Shown: piece by piece, positions 10,916 through 23,369 of the stretch
Layout: every line of letters starts with the position of its first letter
Position numbering within the stretch: position 1 is the first letter of the stretch
From: Motacilla alba alba
Lineage: Eukaryota; Chordata; Aves; Passeriformes; Motacillidae
Direction of reading: 5' to 3'
DNA: 64,000 nucleotides
Assembly: GCF_015832195.1 (NCBI RefSeq)
Contig: NC_052020.1
Location: forward strand, 9,678,254 to 9,742,253
Made by a program: the position numbers and the translations under genes
Notes under the pieces: generated by a model
Seen by the model: the letters and a program-made list of their open reading frames with translations, nothing else
The model's database searches: none
What the model was told of the DNA's origin: nothing

Positions 10916-11769
10916 TCTCTGTGAACTGCTGGAGCTCCCAGCATTGCTGAATTATTGAAAGCACCACAAGTAATTCATGGATGTAGCCACTTCCGACTCA
11001 TCCTGTATTCCCCCTGCTCCTCCTCCTCCTCCTCCGCCGTCGCTGCGAGCGCTCATGCTTTAATTTCTGTGAGCGTAGTGAGCTCTCGCTGCAGCAAATT
11101 AACCAAGATTTCCTAAACCCCAGTTTACTCCTCGTTCATCTATTTCATCCGTCATCCCGCTCCCGCTGCAGATGCCAAGAATCTCCTTAGTCACACGCCA
11201 CGGTCACCGTGCCCCAGCTTGGGGACAAATCTGGCATTTACCAGACTTAGTTCAACACTGCTCCCCAAGGTGATGATGAGGGACGCGGTGCTTTGTGCCA
11301 AGTCCCCAAAAACCTACAGACACATCCCTGGCTTGGTGGCACTGCCTGGCACTCTCCAGCGTGCCAAAGACGGAGCAGGCCTGGGAGACACCCCAACACC
11401 CCAACACCGGTTAATATCCGATTTCAGGAGCAATGAGGGAGACACGGACATTTCCTGCAGCAGGGATGGATGGAGTCATCCCACAGCCCCAGGCAGCAGA
11501 GAGCTTGGGGTGATGCTGCAGCCTGATCCCCCCATGCAGGGGGTGTCCCCAGCCCACGTCCCGGCGCTGATTCCGCGATGAGGTGAGCGCTGCACAGCGG
11601 CTCCTGGTTGCCATAGGAACCATCAACACCCCTGGGAAAAGCCAAATGACTGGATCGAGGCAGCTTCTCCTGCGGTGACAGTGGGGGGCTCTGCACGGTG
11701 ACACCCTCCCGCTCCAGGAATGGAACCAGGGCAACCTCGGGGGGTGAAGGATGGGGATGCCTCAGGCTC

Positions 11770-12052
11770 CAGGGAAACTTTGGAGCCCTTTCCTGTGCCT
11801 AAAGGGGCTCCGGGAGAGCTGCAGAGGGATTTTGGACGTGGGCCTGGAGTGACACGGGGGAATGGCTTCCCACTGCCAGAGGGCAGCATGGGAGATTGGG
11901 AAGAAATTCTTCCCTGTGAGGGTGGAGAGGCCCTGGCACAGATCACCCAGAGAAGCTGTGGCTGCTCCATCCCTGAAGTGTCCAAGGCCAGGCTGGACAG
12001 GCCTTGGGGCAACCTGGGCTAGAGGAAGGTGTCCTGGCTCAAGGCAGGGGCT
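11770..12052 (+). mobile_element. CR1 LINE 3' fragment ending in a microsatellite
   Basis: Plus-oriented CR1 with AATGGCTTCCCACTGCCAGA, GAAGAAATTCTTCCCTGTGA and AGAAGCTGTGGCTGCTCCAT blocks. Just after the GGAAGGTGTCCTGGCTCAAG block, where TGGAACTAGATGATC would follow, it passes directly into a GGGAT array, so the last part of the CR1 is missing. Confidence 0.9.
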
Positions 12053-12177
12053 GGGATGGGATGGGATGGGATGGGATGGGATGGGATGGGATGGGATGGG
12101 ATGGGATGGGATGGGATGGGATGGGATGGGATGGGATGGGATGGGATGGGATGGGATGGGATGGGATGGGATGGGAT
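12053..12177 (+). repeat. (GGGAT)25 microsatellite, quadruplex-prone
   Basis: Exactly 25 perfect tandem copies of GGGAT (125 bases). Every unit gives a run of three G separated by two bases, which satisfies the G-quadruplex pattern many times over on the plus strand. Confidence 0.98.
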
Positions 12178-13451
12178 GTCCTGGCAGGGGAGCAAAGGGT
12201 CCCTGAAGATTTTACCAGGGCTCTGAAGGGAAAGTCTGCATTGCTGAGAATGTGCAGGGTGTTGATAAAGCTCCAAAGTTCTGAACCAGGATCCTCACAG
12301 CTCTTTATCCCAAAAATGTGGCAAAAAAAAGATATTGCAATAATCCCACTGGGTTGCAACGAGAGCCTGGTGAAGCAAATGGAGGAATTTTCAAGATTTA
12401 CCCTCAAACTCACCCCAAGGCACAGCCTGGTCCCTCGCAGTTCATCAGGAACCTCCTGGGCCACCCTGAGCCCGAAGCAACACCTGGAAATATCCAGGCA
12501 GGCTTACTGATGCTCATCCTCCTGCATTAACAAGAAATCTTAATTTCTCCCCTTGCCACGGGGTGTTTCCAGGCTGACAGCTCCCTCCTTCCACGGAAGA
12601 CGACACAGTTCCTGGCTCTCCATAATTATTTACATGTGGGCTGTGTTTATTGGCAATTAAATGGTTCGGTGGCTCCGAGACATCAGTCTCCTCTAAACAT
12701 GTTGTCTGGCAGATTGCTTCCTGCCAGCAGTCCCTGTGGGATGGGCAATCCTGCCGAGCCCTCCGGGGCCGCGTGGGGATGGGAGGGAGCAGCTGGCAGA
12801 GCCCCCCCGGATAGACAATGAATGCTCTAAGGGGGCAGGTTTGGAACTGGGAGCCACGGGCAGGGCCAGGGCCGTGTTAAACACCGCTCAAACAGGCGGA
12901 GCTGAGCCCTGGAAGATCAGAGGGGTGGCAGGGATGGGGTGTGCAGGAGCATCCCAGGCTGGAGCAGGGAAGGGAGGGATGTGACAGGCCAGGATGGAAC
13001 CGTGTCCCCACCAAGGCAGCTGCCCCGGCCCGCCCCGGAGGACACTTACCACTTACAAGGCTTCAAAGATCCGCTGCAACGCTGCAGGGCTCTCCCTTGC
13101 TATTGCAAGACTCGGTTAATGGGATTTTTAATAGGGAATTGTGTGAAGCCAGCGAGCGGAGGGTGGATTCCTGCAGAGCTGCTCCAGGGCAGGCTCTGGC
13201 TGCGGTGCTCCCAGCCTCGGGGTCTCTGCAGCATCGTCCTGGCAGCGCCAGGGATTTGCTGCCATCCTGCAGCCCTGGCTCCAGGAGGCTCTTTGTGAGC
13301 ACCCAGCAGGACAGACCCCCCAGCCCTGCCCTGCTGCCAGGGCTCTGCCACTAACCAGATGGCTTCACGGCCACCCCAAGTGTCCCCAGCTCCTCATCCC
13401 CAGCTGCTGCTTCCTTCAAAGACCCCAGCCCCCAAAAGCCTCCCACAGAAC

Positions 13452-13570
13452 ACCTTGATTCTGGATGGGGCTTGGAGCAACCTGGTGTAGTGGAAGGCGT
13501 CCCTGCCCGTGGCAGGAGGAGGGACTAGATGATTTTTAAGGTCTGTTGCCACCAAAATCATTCTGGGAGT
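13452..13570 (+). mobile_element. CR1 LINE 3' fragment
   Basis: Plus-oriented CR1 terminus: GGATGGGGCTTGGAGCAACC, then GTGGAAGGCGTCCCTGCCCG, then a diverged 'gactagatgatttttaaggt' end. Confidence 0.88.
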
Positions 13571-15059
13571 CTCTCCAAAGGTCAGGCTCACTGGGCTCTC
13601 ATCAGCTTAACATCCACTTGGACTTGCCAGTGATCAGGAGGTGGGATTGAGGGGTGGGAAGAAAAAGTAGCAAGGGGATCCAGATATTTATATGCATTTA
13701 CTATGTTTTCACATTTTAAATCTCAAGCCTTTGCTGCTTCCCCCTGCTTGGCCCTTTCCCAGGTTAGAAATGAGCCTGAATCTTCTGAATTCTGCTCTGC
13801 CGGTGGCAGGGATCTGAGCCTACAGCCAGCCACGCTCTTTATCCTTTACTCCTCACTCCAGCACCTTAAAATTCCTTCAAAGAGCGGCAGCTTCAGCAGG
13901 GGATTCCTCTGGCACCTATGTGTTGCTGCTGGTTCCTACATCCCTGTTTTCCTCCTCACCTGATGCTTCCCAACAGCAATAAACAGGATTTTGCTGGTTG
14001 CTTTGAGCTTCTTCCCAAGCCCCCAGTGCTTTCAGGAGAGCAGAAGGATGTGCTCAGGCCCCAAAGCGCCCTGTTGTTCCCAATTCCAAGCTCCCACCAG
14101 CAAATACCACTCACCAGAGCCACTGAAAGGTGCAGTATCCTCACTGATTCCTGGCCTTACCAAAGAGCTCTGCAGCTCATGGATAAATCCTGATGGAGAT
14201 TTATTTTAGTCCCTTTCATAGCTCAGCAAGGATTCTGTGGCTCCCATTAGCACTTTGGAGAGGTATAAAGCAAATTCCTCAAGCTTCGTGGCTCGAAATC
14301 ACCTTAAGATTTGCTGAAAGCAACAGAAAACGCAGGTTATAATTGTGGGTCTGCAAAGAAAAGGCTTTTGGAGAGTTTAAAATCCAAAGGTGTTTTTTTC
14401 TCCAGAAGAAAAGGAAGCCACCTTGTCTGTCTGTATAGGCAAGCGGAAAACAGACCTGGAAGATTCCTGGACACCAAGAAGAGGTTGGATATAACCGAGA
14501 CAGGAGACTCCTGCCTGTTACCTGAGATGGGATTCCAGCTTCGGTTCCTTTGGGATCCTGAATGTGGGGCAGCTCTGCCGGATTTGGTGGCACCAGCGCT
14601 GTAGGAAGAGCAGGTGAAGTTCTACAAGCGACACTTCTGATTTCTCCTCTTTTAACCCGAAGCACAGCCTGCCAAGGACAAGGCACACCACGTGGAGGCA
14701 CATGGGCCCTGGCAGAAGGTTCCTGACCCACAAGGTGTTCCCTCCTCCCTCCCGCTGGCGCCGGGCCTGGACATATTTTGCTCACGATGCAACTTCCATT
14801 ATTTCCATGGCAACCATCCTTTGTCGGGGCTGAAGACTAGAGATTTTTTAACAACTCCCCGTTTGCCAATTCAAGCCCCAGAAGGAAGTGGGAAAGTTCT
14901 CATTCACATGCAAAATAGATGCGATAAAAGCCGAGGGGTGCGAGGCGGGGGCAGGCTTGGGCACGGCGCTTTTTTCATCCCAGCCTTCCTCATTTCCTTG
15001 CTTTACAGCGGCAAAGAGCCTCATCCAGGGATGTGCCTGACCCCCCTCTCAAACCCACC

Positions 15060-15130
15060 CATGGAAGGGGGCTGGAACTTGACGATCTTTAAGGTCCCTT
15101 CCAACCCAAACCATCCCGGGGTTCTATGAC
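15060..15130 (+). mobile_element. CR1 LINE 3' tail fragment
   Basis: A short plus-oriented CR1 end: GATCTTTAAGGTCCCTTCCA, then ACCCAAACCATCCC and TTCTATGACTAT. Confidence 0.85.
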
Positions 15131-17559
15131 TATCAAAATATCTCGACACACAACAGATCCATTGGAGACGCTTTCCTTCGGCTCTTTCAAATTCCAGCCT
15201 GCGAGGGAAGGAACGTCCCAAGGATGTTCGCGCTCCAAGCAAGGTCCACAGCCCGTGGTGACCCTCGTCCATCAGGAGGGAGGCTGGGAGCCAAGAGGAG
15301 CAGAGGCCAGGCTGGAGTGATGCTGTCTGCAGGCGTCGGAGCAGCCGTCCCTGGCACCGTTCGCTCCCGCCGCCATTCCCAAAGCTTTGTTCCCGCTAGA
15401 TCCGGGGTCATGGCTCCCAGCCAGCTTGGTGACTGGCAGCCTTAATGTGTTTATTTCAGCCCCAGTGCCTGGCCAGGAAGTCGGTTATTCCTGCAAAATC
15501 CACACAAGAGCCACAGGAAAGAGGAGAAACCTGATGTACACCCTGAGCTGAGCATGGGGACCAGAGGGAACATGTTCCAAACCCCTTTCATGTCGCCAAA
15601 AGCCAACAGCTTGGGGCTTGGAAAAGGTGGAACGAGGCTTTGCAGGTGTAATGTTGGAAGTAGTAAAGAAGATGACACGTGAAGTGAGATTTTTGGAACA
15701 GCGAAGGTTCCTAACCTGTCTCGCTCCCTGGTGCGCTGGGGAACACCAAACCAGCTCCAAATTCCAAAAACTGAGCAGGAGAAGAAATGGCTAAGGACAA
15801 AATACAGTAACATTGTGGTACTTCAGAGGGAATCAGAAGGTTTCTGTGTCATGAGGTGGAATTAAACTGCTGGGCTGTCTCCACATCCCTGGACAGGGCT
15901 CTACAGGGAGAACAGTGGGGTCAGGGATGAGATTTACCAGCACAAAACTGGAATAAGCAAGTGAGGAAAAAGAGGGACTAACCCCAATGCTAGAACCTCG
16001 GGTTGTTACCTCAGGGAAGTTTGAGGCATTCAGTGCAGAACTGAGAATGAACAAAATAGAATTCAAAAGAGGAAAGATTCCCTTTTGATTCTGCGGGATA
16101 ACTGCACGTGTAGGGACGGAAAGGTGGGAAAAGGAGCTGCCAGCCTGGAGCAGATCCAAACCAGTTCATAACTTCCTGTTTTCCTCCCTGCTCCTGCAGC
16201 CGTCACCACTTTCCTGGTGCTCCAGGGGATGGCTGAATCCTGCTCGGCACCTCTCACCTCCAGTGCCTGCTGTCAGCTCTGGAATCTCCTCCTGATTTAT
16301 TCCACCCTGGAGAAACACCTGACAAAGGAAAGAAACGATACAGCTGCAGAGGGAGCTGACTTTTTTTTCACTCTTCTTGCACAAAGCTGCCACGGATAAT
16401 TGCACCATTGGTCGCAGATAAAATGAAGCCCAAATAATGGAAACCTGATATATTTCTCTTTTTTGCTGACCTGCAGACAAACTTCTTCCCAGCTACAAGG
16501 CTCTACCTGAATTAAAATCCTCCTCCCGGGAAGGTACAAGGAGGTGGGAGCCTGTTTGCTTTATTTAAAGAGAAAAGGGTGATCATGGATGCTCAGGAAA
16601 GGATAGAGAGAGTCTGAGGAAAGCAAAATCCCGTGCACGGTAAATTAGATTAAGGGGACAAGAGACAGAAATTTAATATAGAGAACAGAAGCTGCAGCAG
16701 ATAAACAAACAAGCGGCATAAACCTTTAAAACTACTGAGAAATAAACATTTAATTAAAAACCAAATTACCAAACGAGCAGGAAATGTTCCCAGAAGCAAA
16801 GATAGCAAAGCCTCACCAACTTATTCCTAGTTGGGGAGACCTGGAGGTCAGGTTTAATTACAGCTCAGCCCACCCCCCCTCAGCAGCATCTGTTTTGCAA
16901 ACCAAAACCCAATTCCCAGCTGGATCTGGGAGGACAGATCCTCAGTTCTTCCAGCGCTGGGCACCAAAACCCCTGGGGACAGACAGGAATGCTGCCCATT
17001 TCAGAGTGGGCACAAAGAGGGTAAAGCCAATTTCTGACCCATTTTTGGCCAGGGATCAGTGCCCACAGATTCAGGACACGGCCAGGAGCTCAAATCCATG
17101 AATGTTCCAGTCATTGCCCTCATACCCAGCCACGACCCCCTCAGCAAAGGTGAAAATCCCTCAGCCCCCCCTGTCCTTGGCCACTTACCCCAACAGTGGG
17201 CTTGGATGCAGCTCCATGCCCTTCTTTCAGAAAATGTTAAAATCCCGAAGAAAACACCTTAAAAATGGGGAAAGAAAATTAAGAGAGGAATCCCAGGAAG
17301 TTGCCAGCTCCACAATCACTTTGTACTAACTCCACAGCGATTAGGAGGCCATTTTGCTGCTTTTCATCCCATTTCCCTGGGTCCTGTTATGCGTTAGCCT
17401 CCAGTGTGTCCCTTTTCCATGTGTTGGTGCTGCTCTGGCAATTAAAACATTAATTAATCACGACAGGAACAACCAGTTCATCCCACCTTTGTGTTGTGGC
17501 TCAGCATGAGGGGCAGAGGCCTCCCCAAGGACACAAACAATCCCAAGGAAAAGCACTAA

Positions 17560-18589
17560 CAGGCTAATTCATAGAAAAACTTTATTAGAAATGAGGACAC
17601 AGCCTCCCAGGAACAACATCCTGCCTTATCTCCCAAACTTTTATGATTTCAGAGCCATAATTAAATACAAGAGCTATAAAAAGAGTGTGCACAGCTATTA
17701 AAGGAGGAAAAATCAATCCACAAATTGCCATTTTTTCAAACATGGCTGGAGAAAGGGTTTTTCCACAGTGGTTTCCATGCGGGGACCCATGAGGCTGAAA
17801 GCTGGCACGTGGCCTATGGGATTTGTTTTCCATCCTAAGGACCAAGAGGGGCTTTGATCTTATCCCGAGTCTGTATTGCTTCAATTCAGAGAAAAGAGCA
17901 GAATGGGATGGATATTGCATCTGATACACAATGTTGGGTAAATAGTTGTACTCCCAAAATCACTTCAAAATGGGGTATTATCCTATCCCTAGTTATATTT
18001 CAATGGTAAATAATAATAATAATAAAAATAAAAACCAGAGGCGCTACTGATACAGAAAAAATTACCAGCCTCATTTAAGTACCATCTACAATTTAAAAAT
18101 AATGGATAAATGGGGCCTAGTTTACCTTTTTTTTTCTACTTACACCCAAAACCCACCCAGGACTGGTTTAACAACGCTAACTTTTAGTGCATCAACTGCC
18201 ATGTTATGATCTCAATTCAACCAACGCTTAGTACAAAACCCACAAAAGGAACAAAAATACTTAAAATATATAAATTTCTCAGATTCCTTACAGGAGTTCT
18301 CCACGTTGTGACATAAAAAAAGGATTTAGAGCAAAATAGAGATACAAAAGCTACTGTGCTCGAGCCAGTGGCGTCTGTACACGGAAAAGTGTACACGGGA
18401 AAGTCAGAGAGGTGCAAAAAGGATCCTAAGTAGTGAAGGCAGCAGAGAATATTTCATATAAACAGTGCTTGCAAAGCATAAAATTAGGAAATAATGCATA
18501 GAGGAGCGTGCTTCACACAGCAGCGAGGGCTGTGCGAGCAAATCCTTGTAGCCAAGGCAGAATTCCCACTGTCTCTCGACAGGAACTGC
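17560..18589 (-). other. CHST14: CHST14 3' UTR
   Basis: About 1 kb of AT-rich untranslated sequence downstream (minus strand) of the CHST14 stop. It ends at an AATAAA read on the minus strand at 17,586-17,581. It contains A/T homopolymers and no CR1 piece. Confidence 0.7.
17581..17586 (-). terminator. CHST14: CHST14 polyadenylation signal
   Basis: TTTATT on the plus strand, which is AATAAA on the minus strand, about 1 kb after the CHST14 stop codon in a T/A-rich context. Confidence 0.65.
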
Positions 18590-19657
18590 TCACTGCCTGC
18601 AGAACTTGCTGGTGATGTTGGGCAGGGGGTAGGCAAAGAGGGAGAAGTCCAGGATGTATTTGGGGAGGAGCTCTCTGATCAGCCGGCGCTGGGTGTTGCA
18701 CAGGTAGTAGTGCAGCGTCTGGGCCGTGACGGGCTTGTACCAGGCCTGGCGCTCAGGGAAGCGGACGAAGGAAGGCGCCTGGATGTGCTCCAGCACGTGG
18801 CTGGCGTCGGCGTGCAGGCGCTCGTAGGAGCCGATGAAGTCGTACCTGACGGCGCAGGGCTGGCACAGGTTGTAGATGGGCATCCAGTGCTCGTTCATGT
18901 GCTCCACGTCCTCATCCAGCAGGTACTGCAGGAACTCGGAGAAGGACACATCATCGCCGGCCGAGTTCCCCTTGTTCTTTCGGTACCGCCGGACGATCTC
19001 CACACCGTACTTCTGCTGGTACTCCTTGATCTCCCCAAATTTATTCCGGTAGGCCGAGAGCAGCCTCTCCATCGGGTTCCGCACGAAGATGAACTTGTAG
19101 TAGTGCTTCAGGCGGTAGCTGATCTCCTCCGGCTTCATGTCGCCCAGGAACACCAGGTCGCTCTTGTGGTCCATCTTCCCCCGCACATCCACGCTCTCCA
19201 GAGCCCCGTCCAGCACCTTCAGGATGCGCTTCCAGTTGGAGCAGGCCACCTTGGGCACGTAGCAGTAGAGGAAGCGGTACTTGTCGCTGACCAGGAGGTG
19301 CCGGAGCACCGTGCGGCGCTGCCCGGGCGGCAGCTCCCAGACGCTGCGGGGCACCGAGCGCTGCCCGCACAGGGCGCGGATCGTGCGGTTCCGCGTGTCC
19401 CGCAGCACCTCCAGCTCCAGCTCCGCCGGCGAGTCCCGCCCGTCCCGCCGGGACGGCCCCGCGGGCGGGTGCGGCGGCGGCGGCCCGACCTGGGCGAGGA
19501 TGCCGCGCTCGATCATGAGCAGGAGCCCGCTGGAGGCCAGGATGACGCCGAACATCAGCATGGAGGGCAGGAGCGCCGCGCCCGCCGCGCCCCGGGAGCG
19601 CGCCCGGCTGCGGCCCGGCGGGACGGCCCGGCGGGGCTCGGCGGCGCGGGGCTGCAT
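18590..19657 (-). CDS. CHST14: CHST14, dermatan 4-O-sulfotransferase 1
   Basis: A single-exon gene for a 355-residue type II Golgi membrane protein; the human protein is 376. It transfers sulfate from PAPS to carbon 4 of N-acetylgalactosamine next to iduronate during dermatan sulfate synthesis. A short basic, alanine/arginine-rich cytosolic N-terminus precedes the signal-anchor at about residues 33-54 ([20 protein letters not shown]), which is almost identical to human. The 5'-phosphosulfate-binding motif is at about 132-144 ([13 protein letters not shown]). The 3'-phosphate motif is at about 191-208 ([18 protein letters not shown]). N-glycosylation sequons lie at N90 and N347. I chose the ATG at 19,657 because it gives a human-like short N-terminus; the open frame runs further upstream only because the GC-rich 5' flank lacks stops. 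Its neighbour BAHD1 is upstream in the same orientation, as in mammals. Loss in humans causes musculocontractural Ehlers-Danlos syndrome. Confidence 0.96.
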   Translation of the reverse strand: MQPRAAEPRRAVPPGRSRARSRGAAGAALLPSMLMFGVILASSGLLLMIERGILAQVGPPPPHPPAGPSRRDGRDSPAELELEVLRDTRNRTIRALCGQRSVPRSVWELPPGQRRTVLRHLLVSDKYRFLYCYVPKVACSNWKRILKVLDGALESVDVRGKMDHKSDLVFLGDMKPEEISYRLKHYYKFIFVRNPMERLLSAYRNKFGEIKEYQQKYGVEIVRRYRKNKGNSAGDDVSFSEFLQYLLDEDVEHMNEHWMPIYNLCQPCAVRYDFIGSYERLHADASHVLEHIQAPSFVRFPERQAWYKPVTAQTLHYYLCNTQRRLIRELLPKYILDFSLFAYPLPNITSKFCRQ

Positions 19658-19850
19658 GGCCGGCGGCTCCCGGGCCGGGCCGGCTCGGCCGGGGCTGCGG
19701 GGAGGTCCGGGCTCGGCGGGGCGGGGCGGGCGCGGTGACGGCGCGGGGCGGAAGAGGCGGCGGCACCGCCCCGCACTGAGCCCGCCCCGGCCGGGGCCCT
19801 GCGGCGGGGACGGCGGAGCCACGGGATAACCGGGGACCTCAGGGCCCGTC
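19340..19850 (-). promoter_or_regulatory. CHST14: CHST14 CpG island and promoter
   Basis: Extremely GC-rich, CpG-dense sequence covers the first part of the CHST14 coding region and about 190 bases upstream of its ATG. It stops where a CR1 element begins (about 19,870). This leaves very little room for the 5' UTR and promoter, so transcription should start within about 19,660-19,850. Confidence 0.7.
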
Positions 19851-19869
19851 CGGTGACACCCCGTGCCCT

Positions 19870-20222
19870 GGGCAGCGACACTTTGCACCCGCCCAGGTTG
19901 CTCCAAGCCCCATCCAAGCTGGCCGTGGACACTTCCAGGCATCCAGGGGCAGCCACAGCTCCTCTGAGCAAGCTGTGCCACGGCCTCCTCATCCTCCCAG
20001 GGAAGAACTTCTTCCCAGTCTCCCACCTAACTCTGCCCTGTGTTAGTAGGAAGCCGTTCCCCCTTGTCTTGTCCCTCCACCTCTTGTCCCAGGTCCCTCC
20101 CCCACTCTCCTGGATCCCTTTAGGCACTGGAAAAGGCTCTAAAGTCACTGGAGTTTTCTCCAGGCTGAACATGCCCTGCTCTCCCAGCCTGTCTCCAGAG
20201 CAAAGCTGCTCCAGCCCTCTGA
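19870..20222 (-). mobile_element. CR1 LINE fragment abutting the CHST14 promoter
   Basis: Reverse-oriented CR1. It shows complements of GGGCTTGGAGCAACCTGGGC and AGAAGTTCTTCCCTGGGAGG, a plus-strand 'ccgttcccccttgtcttgtc' block, and the 'ctccaggctgaaca' block from further 5'. It reaches further into the element than most copies here. Confidence 0.9.
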
Positions 20223-20640
20223 TCACGGAATCACTGAATCATCAAGTTGGAAAAGACTCTCCAGACCACTGAGTCCAACCTGTGACTGATTCTCACCCAG
20301 CCCAGAGTACCGAGTGCCACGGCCAGTCATTCCTTGAACACCTGCAGGTCTGGGGACTCCACCACCCACCTGGGCAGCCCCTTGCAGCACCTGACATCCC
20401 TTTACACGATATAATTCCTCCTGATGTCCAACCGGACCCTGTCTTGGTGCAACTTGAGGTCATTTCCTCTACTGTCCCTTGTTCCCTGTGAGCAGAGCCT
20501 GACCCCCACTTGGCTGCACCTTTCTGTCAGGGAGTTGTAGAGAGCGAGAACGTCCCCCTCAGCCTGCTCTTCTCCAGGCTGAGCCCCCAGCTCCCTCAGA
20601 GCACTTATTCCCACTGATCATCCCTCTGGAGCGAGTCCAG
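20223..20640 (-). mobile_element. CR1 LINE fragment, second subfamily
   Basis: A separate reverse-oriented CR1 directly behind the previous one. Its terminus reads 'aatcactgaatcatcaagtt' and its landmarks differ: 'ccttgaacacctgcagg', 'cctcctgatgtccaacc' and 'cttctccaggctgagc'. It resembles the fragment at 63.5 kb, so it belongs to a different CR1 subfamily from its neighbour. Confidence 0.88.
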
Positions 20641-22487
20641 AGCCTTCCATCCACCAGCACCTCGGCGTGTCGGGATGTCAGTCAGGCCCGAGCAACACTT
20701 CACACTGCTCTCATCCCAGAATACATTGAAGGGTCATTTCAAACTGATCATCACCAGGTTTGCTCCGAGGTGCCGGGCGCTGCTGGCAGCACGGTTCACA
20801 TCCCAGTGCTTCCGTGGCCTTGTGCCGTGATGATGGATGGGTTTTACAATACCCGGCCGAACTGTCATAATTAGGCATGGTGCTCCGCTTTGTGTGATTC
20901 TAGAACTCTGCCATTCCTGCACAGGTTCAGCACCTGGAGAAGGGGAAGGCACTGGCTGTGTGCTGAGCCGAGGAGGCTGTGCGGCCACCGAGAGCCAGGG
21001 GCAGGGATTGCCCAGCGCTCGGCAGGCATTCCCGCAGAGCCCCTCTGTGCGGGACCCCAGCGCTCGCCTGCTGCCTCGGGCCATCCCCTGGATGCCTGCG
21101 GCACTAACCCAGCCATCAGGATGCCATTCCCTCACACAGCCCTTCCCCAAGCCGTTCCACACTGCCATTGTTCTCCGAATTTTCCTTCAATGAGTTCTCC
21201 TAGCCTACCACGGGGCCCGGGCTCTTAACCAGCCTTGCAGGGACTCTCTGTCAGGAGCTTTCTTAACATCAAGAGAAAACCAGCTTCCACTTACTTTCCT
21301 TTGATCAGGAGCCAAGAGCATTTTGTCAGCCAAGGCAGACAAAGCACTTGGAGCGCAGCGTGAGAGCCTGCAGCTAGATTATTGCACATTTCCCAGTTTT
21401 ATTTGGATGTAAATACAGCATTAGCTCTGGGAAGAGACCGATATCCGACCCTGCCACCAGCAAAGCTGCACGCACGAGGTGTTATCAGATTCCTGCTCTC
21501 ATTTCAGAGGGCAGGCCCTGATCTGATCTCAACACCAGCCCAAACTGAAGTCGTGCCAACATATATAATCCGTGTCACTGAGACAAAAATCAATCCCTCC
21601 TCCTGGGGAAAAAGCCTGATTGCAGCAAACTCCAAAGCAGCCAAGGGGAATTTTTATTGCTTCGAAGGCGTGTTAGTCTGGCACTGCTCATTCCTTTTTG
21701 TTCCTATTCCCCATTAATATCTCTAGGTCAGGAGCAGTCATACAGGATAGCCCACTGGGTCTGGAAATGCAGAGAAACAGGAAACTGCCCACGAGGTCAG
21801 AGGGGCTATTTTCCAAAGGGAACTTGGATTTAAGGACTGGTCTTAAGAGCAAAGGCATGGAGTGGGATGCAGAGTTTCTACAGGAACAGCATGGCCAAGC
21901 AAATACAGGGTTCAGGGGCTGGTTTGCGGGGCTAAACCCTGTGTCACCAGGGAAAATGAATTGTGGTTACACTCAGTGTGCCTAATTAACACCCAGAGTG
22001 AGCAGTAATTTGATTTCCAAAGCAGTTAAAAGCTGCCTCACATTCAGAATGTGCAAAACTATGGGAATACATTTCCCAGACAGATCCATCCCTTCAGAAA
22101 AAGCACATTTAGCAAATAAAATGTCACTGAGGAAACCCAACTTCAGGCTGCTGTGGTTTGCCTACAAGTTTATACAACACACCGCAATGATGGAAGGGTT
22201 TGGTTCTCTATTCTGTGGGAGAAGGGAAACCCACACAGCCCTTCCCAGGGAAATGCTCTGCCAGGCCTCTGTGTGATCTGCTCCAAGGGGCTGGAGCAGC
22301 AGCCTCATCCCTAAAATTCCCACTTACAGGTATAAAAAGATTTTTGTACTCCCCAGCCCTCTTCAAAATGCCTCCAAACCCCAATACTCACCTTAAGAGC
22401 ACCACAGCCTCCATGCTGGGTAACTGGGGCAGTAAATCTCAGCCTTCTCCTCACTGTTTACTCACAGGAGCAGAAAAACAACATTGA

Positions 22488-22488
22488 A

Positions 22489-22549
<61 letters not shown>
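22488..22549 (+). repeat. (ATT)n microsatellite
   Basis: About 20 uninterrupted tandem copies of the trinucleotide, longer than the similar array at 10.4 kb. Confidence 0.95.
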
Positions 22550-22550
<1 letters not shown>

Positions 22551-23369
22551 TACATTTTAATATCAACCACATTACACTGAGCCAGTCTTCCAGCAGCATT
22601 TATGCACACACAAGTTTAAGGAAGGCCGTAGAACTCACCTTGGCTGTCAGAAATCAGGAATGTGTATCAGTGTGACAAGGAGAAGGCCAGTTCCCAGAGG
22701 GGCTGGAGAGAAACACTGAGGGACACCCCTGTCCTTCCAGCTCGGAGTCAGGCTGGACGCTGATGTCATCACAAATGCCCTGCCAAGGCTCTGCTGGCCT
22801 TTGGGGTGAGAGCAGATATTTATTTTGGTCTGAAGAACTGCAAAAAGGACAAACGGATGAGGCCTCTGGAAAAGCTGAGCAAGAGAAAGAAGGTTTATTA
22901 GAAAAACATCAGTTTGGGCCGATGCCAGCTTCCCAGAGAAGAAACAGGACGGTGATTCCTATCAGAGGAGACCCCCTGGATTGGTTTGAGCAGCTCTGGA
23001 TCAAAAAGTAAAACAAGCAAAGGAGGAGAGATCCGATGCCGTGGCTGCGTGTCCAGAGATTATCCCGTAATTTGGTATAATAAAGCCTCTTATCCAAGGG
23101 GATAAGCACAGAAGCCACTCCACAATCAGCTCACTACCGAGGCAGAGTTTCTTATCTCTGGGGAAAAAGCCTTTTTAAACAAAGCCAAACGCTCTGGATG
23201 AATACACTGAGTAACTCCAAGGAGATGGTCGAACACAAAAATCACTGTTTTCAAGGAAAACTTTGTGCTGACGGACCTGGTTATAAATTCATTGATATGC
23301 ACTTGGCTGCACTTGCAAAGACCTTGCTCTGAGCTCAGTGCCTTAACTCCGAGCTCTCATCCTCGCTCA

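Larger units (their letters stand above)
9100..17555. other. Intergenic region between the receptor gene and CHST14
   Basis: The receptor and CHST14 converge tail to tail across this region. I found no coding exon. It contains five CR1 pieces, an ATT array (10,421-10,468), a 25-copy GGGAT array (12,053-12,177), and otherwise unique sequence. GC-richer stretches lie at 12,720-13,350 and 15,200-15,420. Open frames are short and lack domains. Confidence 0.6.

Noticed and set aside
12004..12510. Open frames with repeated WDGMG-type peptides
   Set aside because: Translation of the GGGAT microsatellite, which is open in several frames; not a gene.
18494..19738. 414-residue plus-strand open frame across CHST14
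   Set aside because: It is the antisense shadow of the GC-rich CHST14 coding exon. It has low-complexity Arg/Gly/Ala/Val content and no recognisable domain.
19658..20026. N-terminal extension of CHST14
   Set aside because: The extension runs through the GC-rich promoter and into a CR1 element. The ATG at 19,657 gives a family-like N-terminus.
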